Shown one piece after another: positions 7,876 through 16,686 of a stretch of DNA of 64,000 nucleotides; position 1 is the stretch's first letter, and each line of letters begins with the position of its first letter. Source of the DNA: Cryobacterium algoricola (GTDB lineage Bacteria; Actinomycetota; Actinomycetes; Actinomycetales; Microbacteriaceae); contig NZ_SOFG01000011.1 of assembly GCF_004402485.1 (NCBI RefSeq), forward strand, positions 744,001 to 808,000. Direction: 5' to 3'. A program made the translations under genes and the position numbers. The notes under the pieces were generated by a model. That model had not been told where the DNA came from, made no database searches, and saw nothing but the letters and a program-made list of their open reading frames with translations.

Positions 7876-10569
7876 ATGAAGTCCAGCATCCACCGCGACA
7901 CGCTGGGCGCGATCCTCGACCTCGCAACCGCCCCTCACGAGTCGGCCCTGCTGGTCGTCGGCGAGCCCGGGTCCGGTAAATCGCGCCTGCTCGCCTCCGT
8001 TGAACCGATCGCAGGGGTCGAGATCTTCCGGGTCAGGATCAATCCCGCGGAAGCCGGTTTCCCGCTCTCCGGTCTCTCGGCCTTCGTCGCCTCCTTCCAG
8101 AACCCGGCCGCGGCCGCGCTCTCCAGCGAACTCCTTATCCCCGGTGAAGCGGATGCCCAGCTCGCCGCCCGCGCGGCGGAACTCCTCACCCTGATCCGTG
8201 ACTTCACCCCCGCGACAACGCTGCTCCTGATCGACGACCTCGACTTGATGGACCTGGCGAGCCAGACCGTCTTCGCGATGGTCGCGGCGCGCCTCGGCGG
8301 CACGGGAATGCGCCTCGTGGGCACCGTGTGCGCGGAGCCGCCCGTCGGTCCGCTCGCCTCGCTCCCGCGCATCACCCTCGACCGCCTCAGCTTCGCCGAA
8401 TCGATGATCCTCGCGACGGAGCTTCTCGGCCCCCAGTCCGATGAGGCGCTCCGCCGGATGCTCGCATCCTCCTCGTCGGGGAGCCCGTCCGAGCTCGCCA
8501 GGAACGCCCGGCTCCTGACCGGCAGGCACCTCGGGAACGCTGCTCCGGTCGCGCTGCCGTTCCGCGCCTCGCGCGCCCCCTCGACCCGGACCTCGGAAGA
8601 ACCAGACGACCAGCACCTCCTGCTGGCGATGCTGTCCTGCTCCTACCTGAGCAGCCAGGATCCGATCCGGCAGAGCGACGACCCGCTCCGCGGCGCCCTC
8701 GAGGAGCTCCTGTCGGCGGGAACCGTCATCCGCGACGGCCGGTACCTCCGGATTTCGGACTCCGCGTTGCGGTCCCACCTCTATTGGTCCATCGACGCAG
8801 GCACCCGCGCCGAATTCCACGCCCGCGCCGCCCGCAGCGAGGCGGCGCCCGGCGGGGACCCCGGCCTCGCGGCGTGGCACCGCAGCTGGGCGGATGCCGG
8901 CAGCCTGTCCTCGGACGAACTGCTCGCCTCAGCGGCCGAATTCGCTCGGAGAGGCCTGATCTGGCAGGCCGTCGAACTCGCCGAACGCGCCCTCGCGCTC
9001 GCCCTCGACGCGACGGGAAGCCCGGACGCCCTGCTCGAGGTCGCGGAGGCAATGTACCGGCAGGGCGAACTCTCCTATGCCGCCCGCTACGCCAGGCTCG
9101 GCCAGCGCCGGCCCGGCTCGATCGCCACGGGCACACAGCTGGCCATCCTCCGCACCGGAATCGAATTCATGTCGACCCACCAGCTGCTCACGACGGACCT
9201 CGACGACTGGGCCGGGCCACGAGACGCAGGCAGCAGGGCGGAAGACCTCGTCCGCATGCTCGGCATGAGCGCCCTCAGCCATGCCGAACGCTGGGAGGTC
9301 GAGGCCGCGCGGGAAGCCCTCGCCAGGGGCCGCCATCTTCTCGAGAGCGCAACCCCGGAGGCGCGCGAACTCCACGAACTGTCCGCCCTGCTGCTCGGTG
9401 CTCTCGAGGGTGACCCAGGACCAGCGACCCGGATGTTCGAGAGGCTCTCCCGGCATGGCTGGACCGAGGAGACGAGCGCCCGCGCCCTGTCCGTCCTCGG
9501 CCGCAGCCTCACGTTCATCGACCGCTACGGCGACGCTAGGCGGGTGCTGCGCACCGTAGTCGGCCTCGAACCTCCGCCGGAGCCCCTCGTCCTGCAGACG
9601 GCGCGGTACTACCTCGCGGAGAACGAAATCCTCGCCGGCAACCAGTTCGAGGCCATGGCCATCATCGAATCGCTCACGGGTTCCGGCACGGAACAGGTGC
9701 ACCGTCGCCCGCTCCAGCTCCTCACGGCCTGGTACTGGCAGGCTCGCGGAGACCGCGCGCGCGCGGACGCGGCGATCGAGCTCTGCAACCGCAGCTTCGC
9801 GACGAGCGACCATCCGGCACTCGCCGCCCGGCTCGTGGCCGACCAGGGCCGGTTCGCGCTCATGGAGGGCCGGTTCGACGATGCGATCGCGTTCCTGAGC
9901 CGGGCCGGCACCATCGGGTCCGCGTTCCGCAACCCCTCGCTGCTCCGGAGCCAGGTCGACCTGATCGAGGCATACGTCCTCTCCGGCCGCCTCCGGGAGG
10001 CCGTGATCCAGTTCCGTGAGTTCCGGGCGAGGGCCCGGCCCGTCCACAGCCGGTGGACGGCGCTCGCCTCTGCACGCGCCGAGGCCCTGCTGACACCCGG
10101 CGAGGCATCCGTCGCCGTCTTCGAACAGGCCGTGGGTCTCTGGCAGCCGGGCGATTCGCAGTTCGAGCAGGGCCGCACCCTCCTGAGCTATGCCGACCGG
10201 CTCGTGAGCCTCGGGCACGGCAGGGAGGGCGCGGACCAGTACCTGGCCGCGCGGATGATCTTCACCCAGCTCGGCGCCATCCCGTGGGCCAGAAAAGCGG
10301 ATGCCGTCCGTCTCGGCACCCACGCCCCGAGCGTCAATCCCCTCCTCGCGGCCCTCGCCCCCGACGAACGGCTCGTCGCCGAACTCGTGCAGCAGGGCAA
10401 GCGGAACAAGGAGATCGCCGCGGAGCTGTTCGTTTCCCTGCGCACGGTCGAGGTGCGACTCACGCGCACGTACAACAAACTCGGCGCCAAGTCCCGGTCG
10501 CACCTGATCGCACTGCTGTCCGGTTCCGGCGCGATGCTCGCGGACGGCGCGGCGAGCGGGATGATCTGA
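7876..10569 (+). CDS. large ATP-binding LuxR-family (LAL/MalT-type) transcriptional regulator
   Basis: An 897-residue regulator. The N-terminal NTPase domain has the Walker A motif GEPGSGKS at 29-36 and a Walker B-like strand TTLLLIDDLDLMD near residue 114. A long central region of helical Ala/Leu/Arg-rich repeats (about 330-800) resembles the TPR-like signalling region of LAL proteins. The C-terminus (about 830-885) is a LuxR-type helix-turn-helix, with the ELVQQGKRNKEIAAELFVS recognition segment. LAL proteins sense a ligand or partner and activate nearby operons. Here the downstream neighbours are exopolysaccharide genes. The GTC-to-ATG context gives only a modest ribosome-binding site (CCGGAG). 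The target is inferred from position only. Confidence 0.88.
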   Translation: MKSSIHRDTLGAILDLATAPHESALLVVGEPGSGKSRLLASVEPIAGVEIFRVRINPAEAGFPLSGLSAFVASFQNPAAAALSSELLIPGEADAQLAARAAELLTLIRDFTPATTLLLIDDLDLMDLASQTVFAMVAARLGGTGMRLVGTVCAEPPVGPLASLPRITLDRLSFAESMILATELLGPQSDEALRRMLASSSSGSPSELARNARLLTGRHLGNAAPVALPFRASRAPSTRTSEEPDDQHLLLAMLSCSYLSSQDPIRQSDDPLRGALEELLSAGTVIRDGRYLRISDSALRSHLYWSIDAGTRAEFHARAARSEAAPGGDPGLAAWHRSWADAGSLSSDELLASAAEFARRGLIWQAVELAERALALALDATGSPDALLEVAEAMYRQGELSYAARYARLGQRRPGSIATGTQLAILRTGIEFMSTHQLLTTDLDDWAGPRDAGSRAEDLVRMLGMSALSHAERWEVEAAREALARGRHLLESATPEARELHELSALLLGALEGDPGPATRMFERLSRHGWTEETSARALSVLGRSLTFIDRYGDARRVLRTVVGLEPPPEPLVLQTARYYLAENEILAGNQFEAMAIIESLTGSGTEQVHRRPLQLLTAWYWQARGDRARADAAIELCNRSFATSDHPALAARLVADQGRFALMEGRFDDAIAFLSRAGTIGSAFRNPSLLRSQVDLIEAYVLSGRLREAVIQFREFRARARPVHSRWTALASARAEALLTPGEASVAVFEQAVGLWQPGDSQFEQGRTLLSYADRLVSLGHGREGADQYLAARMIFTQLGAIPWARKADAVRLGTHAPSVNPLLAALAPDERLVAELVQQGKRNKEIAAELFVSLRTVEVRLTRTYNKLGAKSRSHLIALLSGSGAMLADGAASGMI

Positions 10570-10574
10570 TCAGC

Positions 10575-10623
10575 GACCCCGCACGGGCGCCCCACCCGTG
10601 TGGCCGGGCGCCCGGCCGGGGTC
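10575..10623. terminator. bidirectional terminator-like hairpin
   Basis: GACCCC (10575-10580) pairs with GGGGTC (10618-10623) and encloses the 16-bp perfect palindrome GGCCGGGCGCCCGGCC (10602-10617). It fills the spacer between the convergent LuxR-type gene and glycosyltransferase gene, where a two-way terminator is expected. Confidence 0.6.
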
Positions 10624-10626
10624 GTG

Positions 10627-11964
10627 CTATCCCGGAAGGGCGTCGACGACCGCGATGCCGGAGCCGACCGCCGTGTTGCTCCGTCGTTCCGGGCTCTTCC
10701 AGGTGCCGCTCGACCGGCCGAAGAACGCCTGCGGGATGGTCCGCAGGCAGATGAAGGCGTCGACGATGCGCACGAGCGGGAAGCCGATCCCGAGCACGAG
10801 GTAGTGCACCCGCCCGGTCACGATCACGACCAGGATCGTGAGCAGGTAGTCCGGTACCAGCACCCCGATGACGATGGAGGCCGGGGGAACCGCCTGTGCG
10901 ACCGCAATCGACACCGGGTCGGCCGAGACCTCTCCCCAGGCCGCCGCAGCCAGCGACACGAGGAGCAGCGGAAGGAAGATCAGCATCATGATGCTGCTCG
11001 TCACGAGTTCGAAGACGTAGAGGGCGAGGGCCCCCCAGAAGGTCCCGAACCGGAAGCCGTGCCGGCGGACCGTCTGCCAGAAGCCGAGCGTCCAGCGGCG
11101 CAGCTGTTTCGTGTAGTCCCGGAAGGTGTCGGGATCCTGGGTGTACGCGATCGCCGCGAGGGGGTGGAACGCGATGCGGCCGAGCCGCTTGGCATGCACC
11201 TCGAATGTCATGTTGAAGTCCTCGATCGCGAGCCCGGGGGCGGAGATGTCGATATCGGCGAGGATCCGGCTGCGGTACATGCTCGCGAAGCCGGGGACGA
11301 TCGACACCACGTTCGCGAAGCGGGCGGCCTGACCGTACTTGAGGAGGAACTGCACGACCACGTAGAACCGTTCGCGGTACGCCACGAGAAAACGTCCGAG
11401 CCGGGTCGGCGACGGCGGGTCCGTGACCGTCGCGGCACGGCCGGCGACGGCGACGACCCCCGGATCGTCGAAGTAGGGCAGGCCCGTCTCCATGTAGTCG
11501 TCCGCGAGCTGCGTGTCCGCGTCGAGCAGCATCACGATCTCGAAGCGTTCGGCGAGCCGGAAGTGCGCGATCGCGGCGACGAGCGCACCGGCCTTGCCGC
11601 GATTGGGCAGCAGCTCGACGATGTTCGCCCCGCTCTCCTCCGCGATCACGGCCGTCGCGTCCTTCGACGCGTCAGACGCGATGAAGATATTGCCGACGGG
11701 CACGAGCCGGGCAGCCGAGCGGATCGTGTTCCGGATCACGAGTTCTTCGTTGTGCGCCGCGATCAGCACGGCAACGTCGTTCGGGGTGAGGCGGCGGGCC
11801 GCTCCCACGCCGGCCGTGCCTGCCGTCGACTGCGCGAGCCGGTGGCGCGCGCTCCGCGGCCGGTTCCGGAACGCCTGCGCAACGACCCGGCCCAGACCGA
11901 CCGTGCCCCACAGCGCCGTGTTCACCCCGACCACGAGGACGAGCACAACGATCAGGCTCAGCAT
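10627..11964 (-). CDS. processive membrane glycosyltransferase family 2 (polysaccharide synthase-like)
   Basis: A 445-residue integral membrane glycosyltransferase. One hydrophobic segment lies at residues 2-25 and three to four at 305-420. The GT2 catalytic set is complete: HNEE at 71-74, Asp98, the DAD metal motif at 148-150, ED at 248-249, and QLRRW at 287-291. The last, Q/RxxRW, marks processive synthases such as hyaluronan, cellulose and PNAG synthases. The start at 11964 is chosen because a GGAGAG ribosome-binding site lies just upstream; longer frames run into the promoter region. It is divergent from a UDP-amino-sugar dehydrogenase, epimerase and GlmS set, which could supply its substrate. 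The product polymer is inferred, not shown. Confidence 0.88.
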   Translation of the reverse strand: MLSLIVVLVLVVGVNTALWGTVGLGRVVAQAFRNRPRSARHRLAQSTAGTAGVGAARRLTPNDVAVLIAAHNEELVIRNTIRSAARLVPVGNIFIASDASKDATAVIAEESGANIVELLPNRGKAGALVAAIAHFRLAERFEIVMLLDADTQLADDYMETGLPYFDDPGVVAVAGRAATVTDPPSPTRLGRFLVAYRERFYVVVQFLLKYGQAARFANVVSIVPGFASMYRSRILADIDISAPGLAIEDFNMTFEVHAKRLGRIAFHPLAAIAYTQDPDTFRDYTKQLRRWTLGFWQTVRRHGFRFGTFWGALALYVFELVTSSIMMLIFLPLLLVSLAAAAWGEVSADPVSIAVAQAVPPASIVIGVLVPDYLLTILVVIVTGRVHYLVLGIGFPLVRIVDAFICLRTIPQAFFGRSSGTWKSPERRSNTAVGSGIAVVDALPG

Positions 11965-12242
11965 GTGACTCTCCGTCGGCCGGCCGGCGGAGGGGTCGCG
12001 CCGGTGGTCCGACCGTACACGCGGGACAGGGCGCCCGCGACGGCGGACAACTGCGGTTAACCACATCCGGATGCGGGATGCCCACACGAACCCGCAGAGT
12101 CCGATCCATGGGTTGCCCGGATCGCAACATCTGCAGAGACTGGCCGCGGGAACACCACCTGCCGCGCCCCGCCGAGTCCCGAAACTCCTCGCGGCGCCAG
12201 CGGCGCATCCGCGAACCGACTTACCCAAACAAAGGACCTGGA

Positions 12243-13604
12243 ATGTCAATCGAAATCGTCGACGACTCTTCCCTGCCGCTCACCCACCAGAGTCGCCAGC
12301 GCACGACCGCGGACGCCCTGCTCATCCCGGTCATCCCCCGCACCCAGTTCGACTTCGACGTCGCGATCGTGGGCCTGGGTTACGTCGGGCTGCCGACGGC
12401 GCTGTCCCTGCACGCCGCCGGCCTCCGGGTGCTCGGCGTCGACGTGAGCGAACGCCGGCTCGCCGTGATCCGCAGCGGCGAAGCCGACCTGCTCGAGTCC
12501 GACCGTGACCGCCTCGAGACGGCGATGGCGGGCGACGGCTTCCAGATCACGGGCGACACCTACCGGCTCGGCGACGCGGCGGCGGTCATCATCTGCGTCC
12601 CCACCCCGATCGACGAACACCTCACGCCCGACCTCGAGATCCTCGCGAGCGCGTGCACGATGGTCGTCGATGCCGCCGTGCCCGGCCAGCTCCTGATGCT
12701 CACATCCACGACGTACCCCGGCTGCACGAGGGACCTCCTCGTCACCCCGCTGCTCGTGCGCGGCCTGACCGCAGGCAAGGACATCTTCGTATCCTTCAGC
12801 CCGGAACGCATCGACCCCGGCAACGACCGCTACGCCCACGAGGACGTGCCACGGGTGGTCGGAGGAGCGACCCCGGCCTGCCAGGCCGCGGGAGCCGCCC
12901 TCCTCGGCCGCTACGCGCGCAACATCCACGGCGTCAGCTCCCTCGAGGTCGCCGAGATGAGCAAGCTCCTCGAGAACACCTTCCGGGCGGTGAACATCGC
13001 CCTGGCGAACGAATTCGCCGAGGCGTGCCTCGCGCTCGGGCTCTCGGTCATCGAGGTCATCAATGCCGCTGCGACGAAGCCGTACGGCTTCATGCCCTTC
13101 TTCCCCGGCGCCGGCGTCGGCGGGCACTGCATCCCGTGCGATCCGCACTACCTGCTCTGGCAGCTCCGCAAGGCCCACGTCGACGCGCCGGTCATCGAAC
13201 ACGCGATGAGCGAGATCGCCGGCCGCCCGCGCCGGGTCCTCGAACGGGTGCGCGAAACCCTCGCAGACCAGGGCAAGCCGCTCCGCGGCTCACGCGTGCT
13301 CGTGGTCGGGATCTCGTACAAGCCCAACGTCGCCGACCTCCGCGAGTCGCCGGCCCTGGAGATCCTCAGCATGCTGTCGGACCAGGGCGCGGACGTCGGA
13401 TTCCACGACCCGTTCTTCGGCGCCGTGCGGCTCAGGAACGGGAGTGAGCTCACCGCGACGGTCGACCCGGACGCATTCGGCGCCGACCTCGTTGTCCTGC
13501 ACACCGACCACGACAACGTCGACTGGGAATGGCTGTCCCCCGAAGTCCTCGTGCTCGACACGACCTACCGTCGCACCGACCTGCCCCGCCGCGTCCAGCT
13601 CTGA
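12243..13604 (+). CDS. UDP-N-acetylhexosamine/UDP-glucose 6-dehydrogenase family protein
   Basis: A 453-residue NAD-dependent nucleotide-sugar dehydrogenase that oxidises C6 of a UDP-sugar to the uronic acid in two steps. The Rossmann motif GLGYVGLP is at 44-51 and the catalytic thiol is Cys296 in GVGGHCIPCD. SFSPERIDPGN at 184-194 is typical of the UDP-HexNAc dehydrogenase branch (WbpA/WecC-like) rather than strict UDP-glucose dehydrogenases. The ATG at 12243 follows AAAGGA with good spacing. The gene lies 278 bp from the divergent processive glycosyltransferase and upstream of an epimerase and GlmS. The exact sugar is not certain. Confidence 0.9.
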   Translation: MSIEIVDDSSLPLTHQSRQRTTADALLIPVIPRTQFDFDVAIVGLGYVGLPTALSLHAAGLRVLGVDVSERRLAVIRSGEADLLESDRDRLETAMAGDGFQITGDTYRLGDAAAVIICVPTPIDEHLTPDLEILASACTMVVDAAVPGQLLMLTSTTYPGCTRDLLVTPLLVRGLTAGKDIFVSFSPERIDPGNDRYAHEDVPRVVGGATPACQAAGAALLGRYARNIHGVSSLEVAEMSKLLENTFRAVNIALANEFAEACLALGLSVIEVINAAATKPYGFMPFFPGAGVGGHCIPCDPHYLLWQLRKAHVDAPVIEHAMSEIAGRPRRVLERVRETLADQGKPLRGSRVLVVGISYKPNVADLRESPALEILSMLSDQGADVGFHDPFFGAVRLRNGSELTATVDPDAFGADLVVLHTDHDNVDWEWLSPEVLVLDTTYRRTDLPRRVQL

Positions 13605-13620
13605 CCTCTTGATTCCCGGG

Positions 13621-13655
13621 CGGATGCCGGGGGCACGTCCTGCCCCCGGCATCCG
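13621..13655 (+). terminator. 15-bp perfect stem-loop between dehydrogenase and epimerase genes
   Basis: CGGATGCCGGGGGCA, a 5-base loop CGTCC, then its exact complement. It lies 17 bp after the dehydrogenase stop and 35 bp before the next start. There is no T-run. It could be a partial terminator or an mRNA-stabilising hairpin that sets the ratio of the two genes. Both arms carry the frequent GGATGCC word described in the findings. Confidence 0.6.
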
Positions 13656-13689
13656 TTGCCCTGCCCACCCTTTCGATCGGAGAACCACC

Positions 13690-14748
13690 GTGAAATCATT
13701 GATCACCGGCGGCGCCGGCTTCATCGGCAGCCACCTCACCGAATACCTGTTGCAGCAGGGCGACGACGTCATCGTGCTCGACGACCTCTCCACGGGCTCG
13801 CTCCGCAACCTCGCGAGGGTCAGCGACAACCCCCGGTTGCGGTTCGTCCAGGGCAGCATCCTCGACAAGGCGCTCGTCACCGGCCTCGTGAACGGACGCG
13901 ACCGGGTGTTCCACCTCGCTGCGGCCGTCGGCGTCAAGCTCATCGTCGAGGAGCCCCTGACGAGCCTGCGCACCAACATCCACGGCACCGAGAACGTCCT
14001 CGACGCCTGCGTCGCGGCCGGGGCGACCCTGCTGCTCGCGTCCACGAGCGAGGTCTACGGGAAGAACACCGCTGACAGCCTCGACGAGGAGTCCGACCGC
14101 ATCCTCGGGTCCGCTCTCAAGTCCCGGTGGACGTACGCGGCCGCGAAAGGCATCGACGAGGCCTTCGCTCACGCATACTGGCGCGAATACGGCCTCCCGG
14201 TCGCCATCGTGCGCCTGTTCAACACCGTCGGACCCCGCCAGACCGGCCGGTACGGCATGGTCTTCCCCAACCTCGTCGGCCAGGCGCAGCGCGGGGAACC
14301 GCTGACGGTCTTCGGCGACGGACGCCAGACCCGGTGCTTCTCCTACGTCGGCGACATCGTGCCTGCGCTGGTCCGGCTCGCCGAGACGCCCGCCGCGTAC
14401 GGCCGCGCCGTCAACATGGGCGGCGCCCAGGAGATCTCGATCCTCGGCCTCGCCGAGCGCGTGATCGACGTGCTCGGCTCGACGAGCAGCATCAGCCTGA
14501 TCCCCTACGAGCAGGCGTACGCCCCCGGCTACGAGGACATGCGTCGTCGGGTCCCCAACAACGGCCTCGCGCGGAAGCTCGTGGACTTCGAACCGAGGAC
14601 CCCGCTCGACGACGTGATCCGGAACGTGGCCGGCGCTGTGGTGGCCGGCGGGAACGGCAACGAGGCGATGGCCCTCGCGGGTTCGCCGCTGCATCCCCAC
14701 GACCCCGGCCTCGTCGCCGTCGGCGGCCAGACCCCCGAGGCGCGCTGA
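13690..14748 (+). CDS. NAD-dependent epimerase/dehydratase (extended SDR), nucleotide-sugar type
   Basis: A 352-residue extended short-chain dehydrogenase. The NAD motif GGAGFIG is at 7-13, the active-site pair is Tyr149/Lys153 in TYAAAKG, and a STSEVYGK strand holds the catalytic Ser/Thr. The family includes UDP-glucose 4-epimerase, UDP-glucuronate 4-epimerase and UDP-glucuronate decarboxylase; the sequence does not separate these clearly. Following a UDP-sugar dehydrogenase, a role in remodelling the uronic sugar is likely. The GTG start at 13690 has a GGAGA site upstream. Its stop overlaps the glmS start (TGATG), so the two are translationally coupled. The last 35 residues are a hydrophilic tail beyond the usual fold. 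Confidence 0.85.
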   Translation: MKSLITGGAGFIGSHLTEYLLQQGDDVIVLDDLSTGSLRNLARVSDNPRLRFVQGSILDKALVTGLVNGRDRVFHLAAAVGVKLIVEEPLTSLRTNIHGTENVLDACVAAGATLLLASTSEVYGKNTADSLDEESDRILGSALKSRWTYAAAKGIDEAFAHAYWREYGLPVAIVRLFNTVGPRQTGRYGMVFPNLVGQAQRGEPLTVFGDGRQTRCFSYVGDIVPALVRLAETPAAYGRAVNMGGAQEISILGLAERVIDVLGSTSSISLIPYEQAYAPGYEDMRRRVPNNGLARKLVDFEPRTPLDDVIRNVAGAVVAGGNGNEAMALAGSPLHPHDPGLVAVGGQTPEAR

Positions 14749-16532
14749 TGTGCGGGATCATCGCCTGTCGCGCCATCGAACCGGCGCCCGGCTACCTCAT
14801 CGCGGGACTGAAGCGGCTCGAATACCGCGGCTACGACTCGGCGGGCATCGCCGTGACCGCGGCAGACGGCACGACGGCCGTCTTCCGCACGACCTCCCGG
14901 GTCGATTCCCTGACCGGGCTCGTCGACGGGTGGGCCGGCCCCCTGCTCGCGGGCACCGGCATCGGCCACACCCGCTGGGCGACCCACGGCGGGGTGAGCG
15001 AGCAGAACGCTCACCCCCACCAGGACTGCGAGGGCCGGGTGAGCGTCGTGCACAACGGCATCCTCGACAACGCGGACCGGCTGCGTGCCGAGCTCGTGCA
15101 CGCCGGGCACCGGTTCTCCTCCGAGGTCGACAGCGAAGTCATCTGCCACCTCGTCGAAGACCGGCTCCTCGTCTCCGACGACCTGCTCCACGCCGTGAGC
15201 GGCGCGGTCGCCCAGCTGACCGGCTCGTGGGCCCTCGTCGTCCTCGACGCCCGGACGGGGCGGATGGTCGCCGCCGCGCACCGCTCGCCGTTGCTCGCCG
15301 CGCGCTCCACGGCCGGCGTCTTCCTCGCGAGCGACATCTCGGCGATCGGCGACTGGGTCGAGGAGTTCCACATCCTCGCGGACGGCGACGTCATCGAGGT
15401 GACGAACGACCTGGTCTGGACGCATGCGGGTACCCCCGTCGCCGTACCGACGGCCATTCCTCGGCCGCCGCGGCCGACCTTCTCGCTCACCCTCGAGGCC
15501 GACGACCACATGGCGGCGGAGATCCTCGAACAGCCGGAGGCGGCGACCCGCCTGCTCGAGGAGGTCGGCGGACGAATCGCGACCGGTGCGCTCTGGAACG
15601 ACCTCGGCCTTCCGCGGTTCGACCGGATGCGCGTTGTCGCGTGCGGCACCTCCCTGAATGCCGGCGAAGTGATCGGTTCGGCACTGAGCCGTCTGGGCGG
15701 GCTCGCGCATTCCTCCGTCGTCGCGAGCGAGGCGGCCGGTTCGGTCGTCGAGCTGGGCACCCTGACGGTGATGATGAGCCAGTCAGGCGAGACCGCGGAC
15801 GTGCTCCGCGCCCTCGACGAGAGTCCGGAGGGGTTCCCCGTGCTCGCTCTCGTCAACAACGTCCACTCGACGCTCGGCCGCAAGGTCGACGCTGTGCTGA
15901 GTTGCTCGGCGGGGCCGGAGATCGGGGTCGCGGCGACCAAGACCTTCGTCTGCCAGATCCTCGTCGGCACGGGGCTGGTGATCTCGTCGCTCGTCGCGAG
16001 CGGCCGGATGGACACCGCACAGGCCCGCCGGCTCGTCAACGACCTCTACCTCGTTCCGGAACAGCTCGCGGAGGCCGCCGCCGCGGCGCGGGCGCTGCTC
16101 CCTCCCCTCGTCGACGAGGTGCGCGGCGCGAAGGGCTTCCTCTTCCTGGGCCGTGGAGCCGGCGTCGCCTACGCGGCGGAGGGCGCCCTCAAGCTCAAGG
16201 AGATCACCTATCGCTGGGCGGAGGCGTACCCGGCCGGCGAGCTCAAGCACGGTCCACTCGCCCTCGTCGAACAGGGCACGCCCGTCGTCGTGGTGGACGA
16301 CGGCGACCCACGGCTCGCCGGGAACATCGCGGAGGTGCGGGCGCGCGGCGGCCGCATCATCACGATCGGCCGGGCCGGCAGCAGCATCGAGGTCCCGTTA
16401 TCCCTCGCAGCGCCGTGCGGACCGCTCGCGGCCGTCGTCCCGCTGCAGATGCTCGCACTCGGCCTCGCCGTCGAGCTCGGCTTCGACGCGGACAAGCCCC
16501 GCAACCTCGCCAAGTCGGTCACCGTCGACTGA
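14748..16532 (+). CDS. glmS: glutamine--fructose-6-phosphate aminotransferase (isomerizing)
   Basis: A 594-residue enzyme making glucosamine-6-phosphate from fructose-6-phosphate and glutamine, the first step to UDP-GlcNAc. The N-terminus MCGIIACR provides the catalytic Cys after Met removal. The glutaminase domain has the HTRWATHG and HNGI motifs. Two SIS domains follow (about 285-420 and 450-590), with SQSGETADV and ATKTF sugar-phosphate motifs; the C-terminus ends in the conserved NLAKSVTVD. The ATG overlaps the epimerase stop, which fixes the start. Its place in an exopolysaccharide operon suggests a dedicated amino-sugar supply; whether the genome has a second housekeeping copy cannot be seen here. 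Confidence 0.95.
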   Translation: MCGIIACRAIEPAPGYLIAGLKRLEYRGYDSAGIAVTAADGTTAVFRTTSRVDSLTGLVDGWAGPLLAGTGIGHTRWATHGGVSEQNAHPHQDCEGRVSVVHNGILDNADRLRAELVHAGHRFSSEVDSEVICHLVEDRLLVSDDLLHAVSGAVAQLTGSWALVVLDARTGRMVAAAHRSPLLAARSTAGVFLASDISAIGDWVEEFHILADGDVIEVTNDLVWTHAGTPVAVPTAIPRPPRPTFSLTLEADDHMAAEILEQPEAATRLLEEVGGRIATGALWNDLGLPRFDRMRVVACGTSLNAGEVIGSALSRLGGLAHSSVVASEAAGSVVELGTLTVMMSQSGETADVLRALDESPEGFPVLALVNNVHSTLGRKVDAVLSCSAGPEIGVAATKTFVCQILVGTGLVISSLVASGRMDTAQARRLVNDLYLVPEQLAEAAAAARALLPPLVDEVRGAKGFLFLGRGAGVAYAAEGALKLKEITYRWAEAYPAGELKHGPLALVEQGTPVVVVDDGDPRLAGNIAEVRARGGRIITIGRAGSSIEVPLSLAAPCGPLAAVVPLQMLALGLAVELGFDADKPRNLAKSVTVD

Positions 16533-16548
16533 GCGGGGTCACCAGACG

Positions 16549-16572
16549 GGTGGCCGGCCCGAGCCGGCCACC
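16549..16572 (+). terminator. terminator hairpin after glmS
   Basis: GGTGGCCGGC, loop CCGA, then GCCGGCCACC: a perfect 10-bp stem 16 bases after the glmS stop. No T-run follows, which is common for high-G+C actinobacterial terminators. Confidence 0.65.
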
Positions 16573-16686
16573 GGTCCGCTGGGAAGGTGGTGAAGATCAG
16601 CCGTGAGCGGGCGCGTGGCCGGATAACATCTCAACGCCGTCCGATGCCGACCCGGTTGGGGCGTCCTGAGTGCTGGAGGAGGGTGA

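Noticed and set aside
12078-12242. Upstream extension of the UDP-sugar dehydrogenase
   Set aside because: The extra residues are Arg/Pro-rich and lie in the divergent promoter region; AAAGGA before 12243 marks the start.
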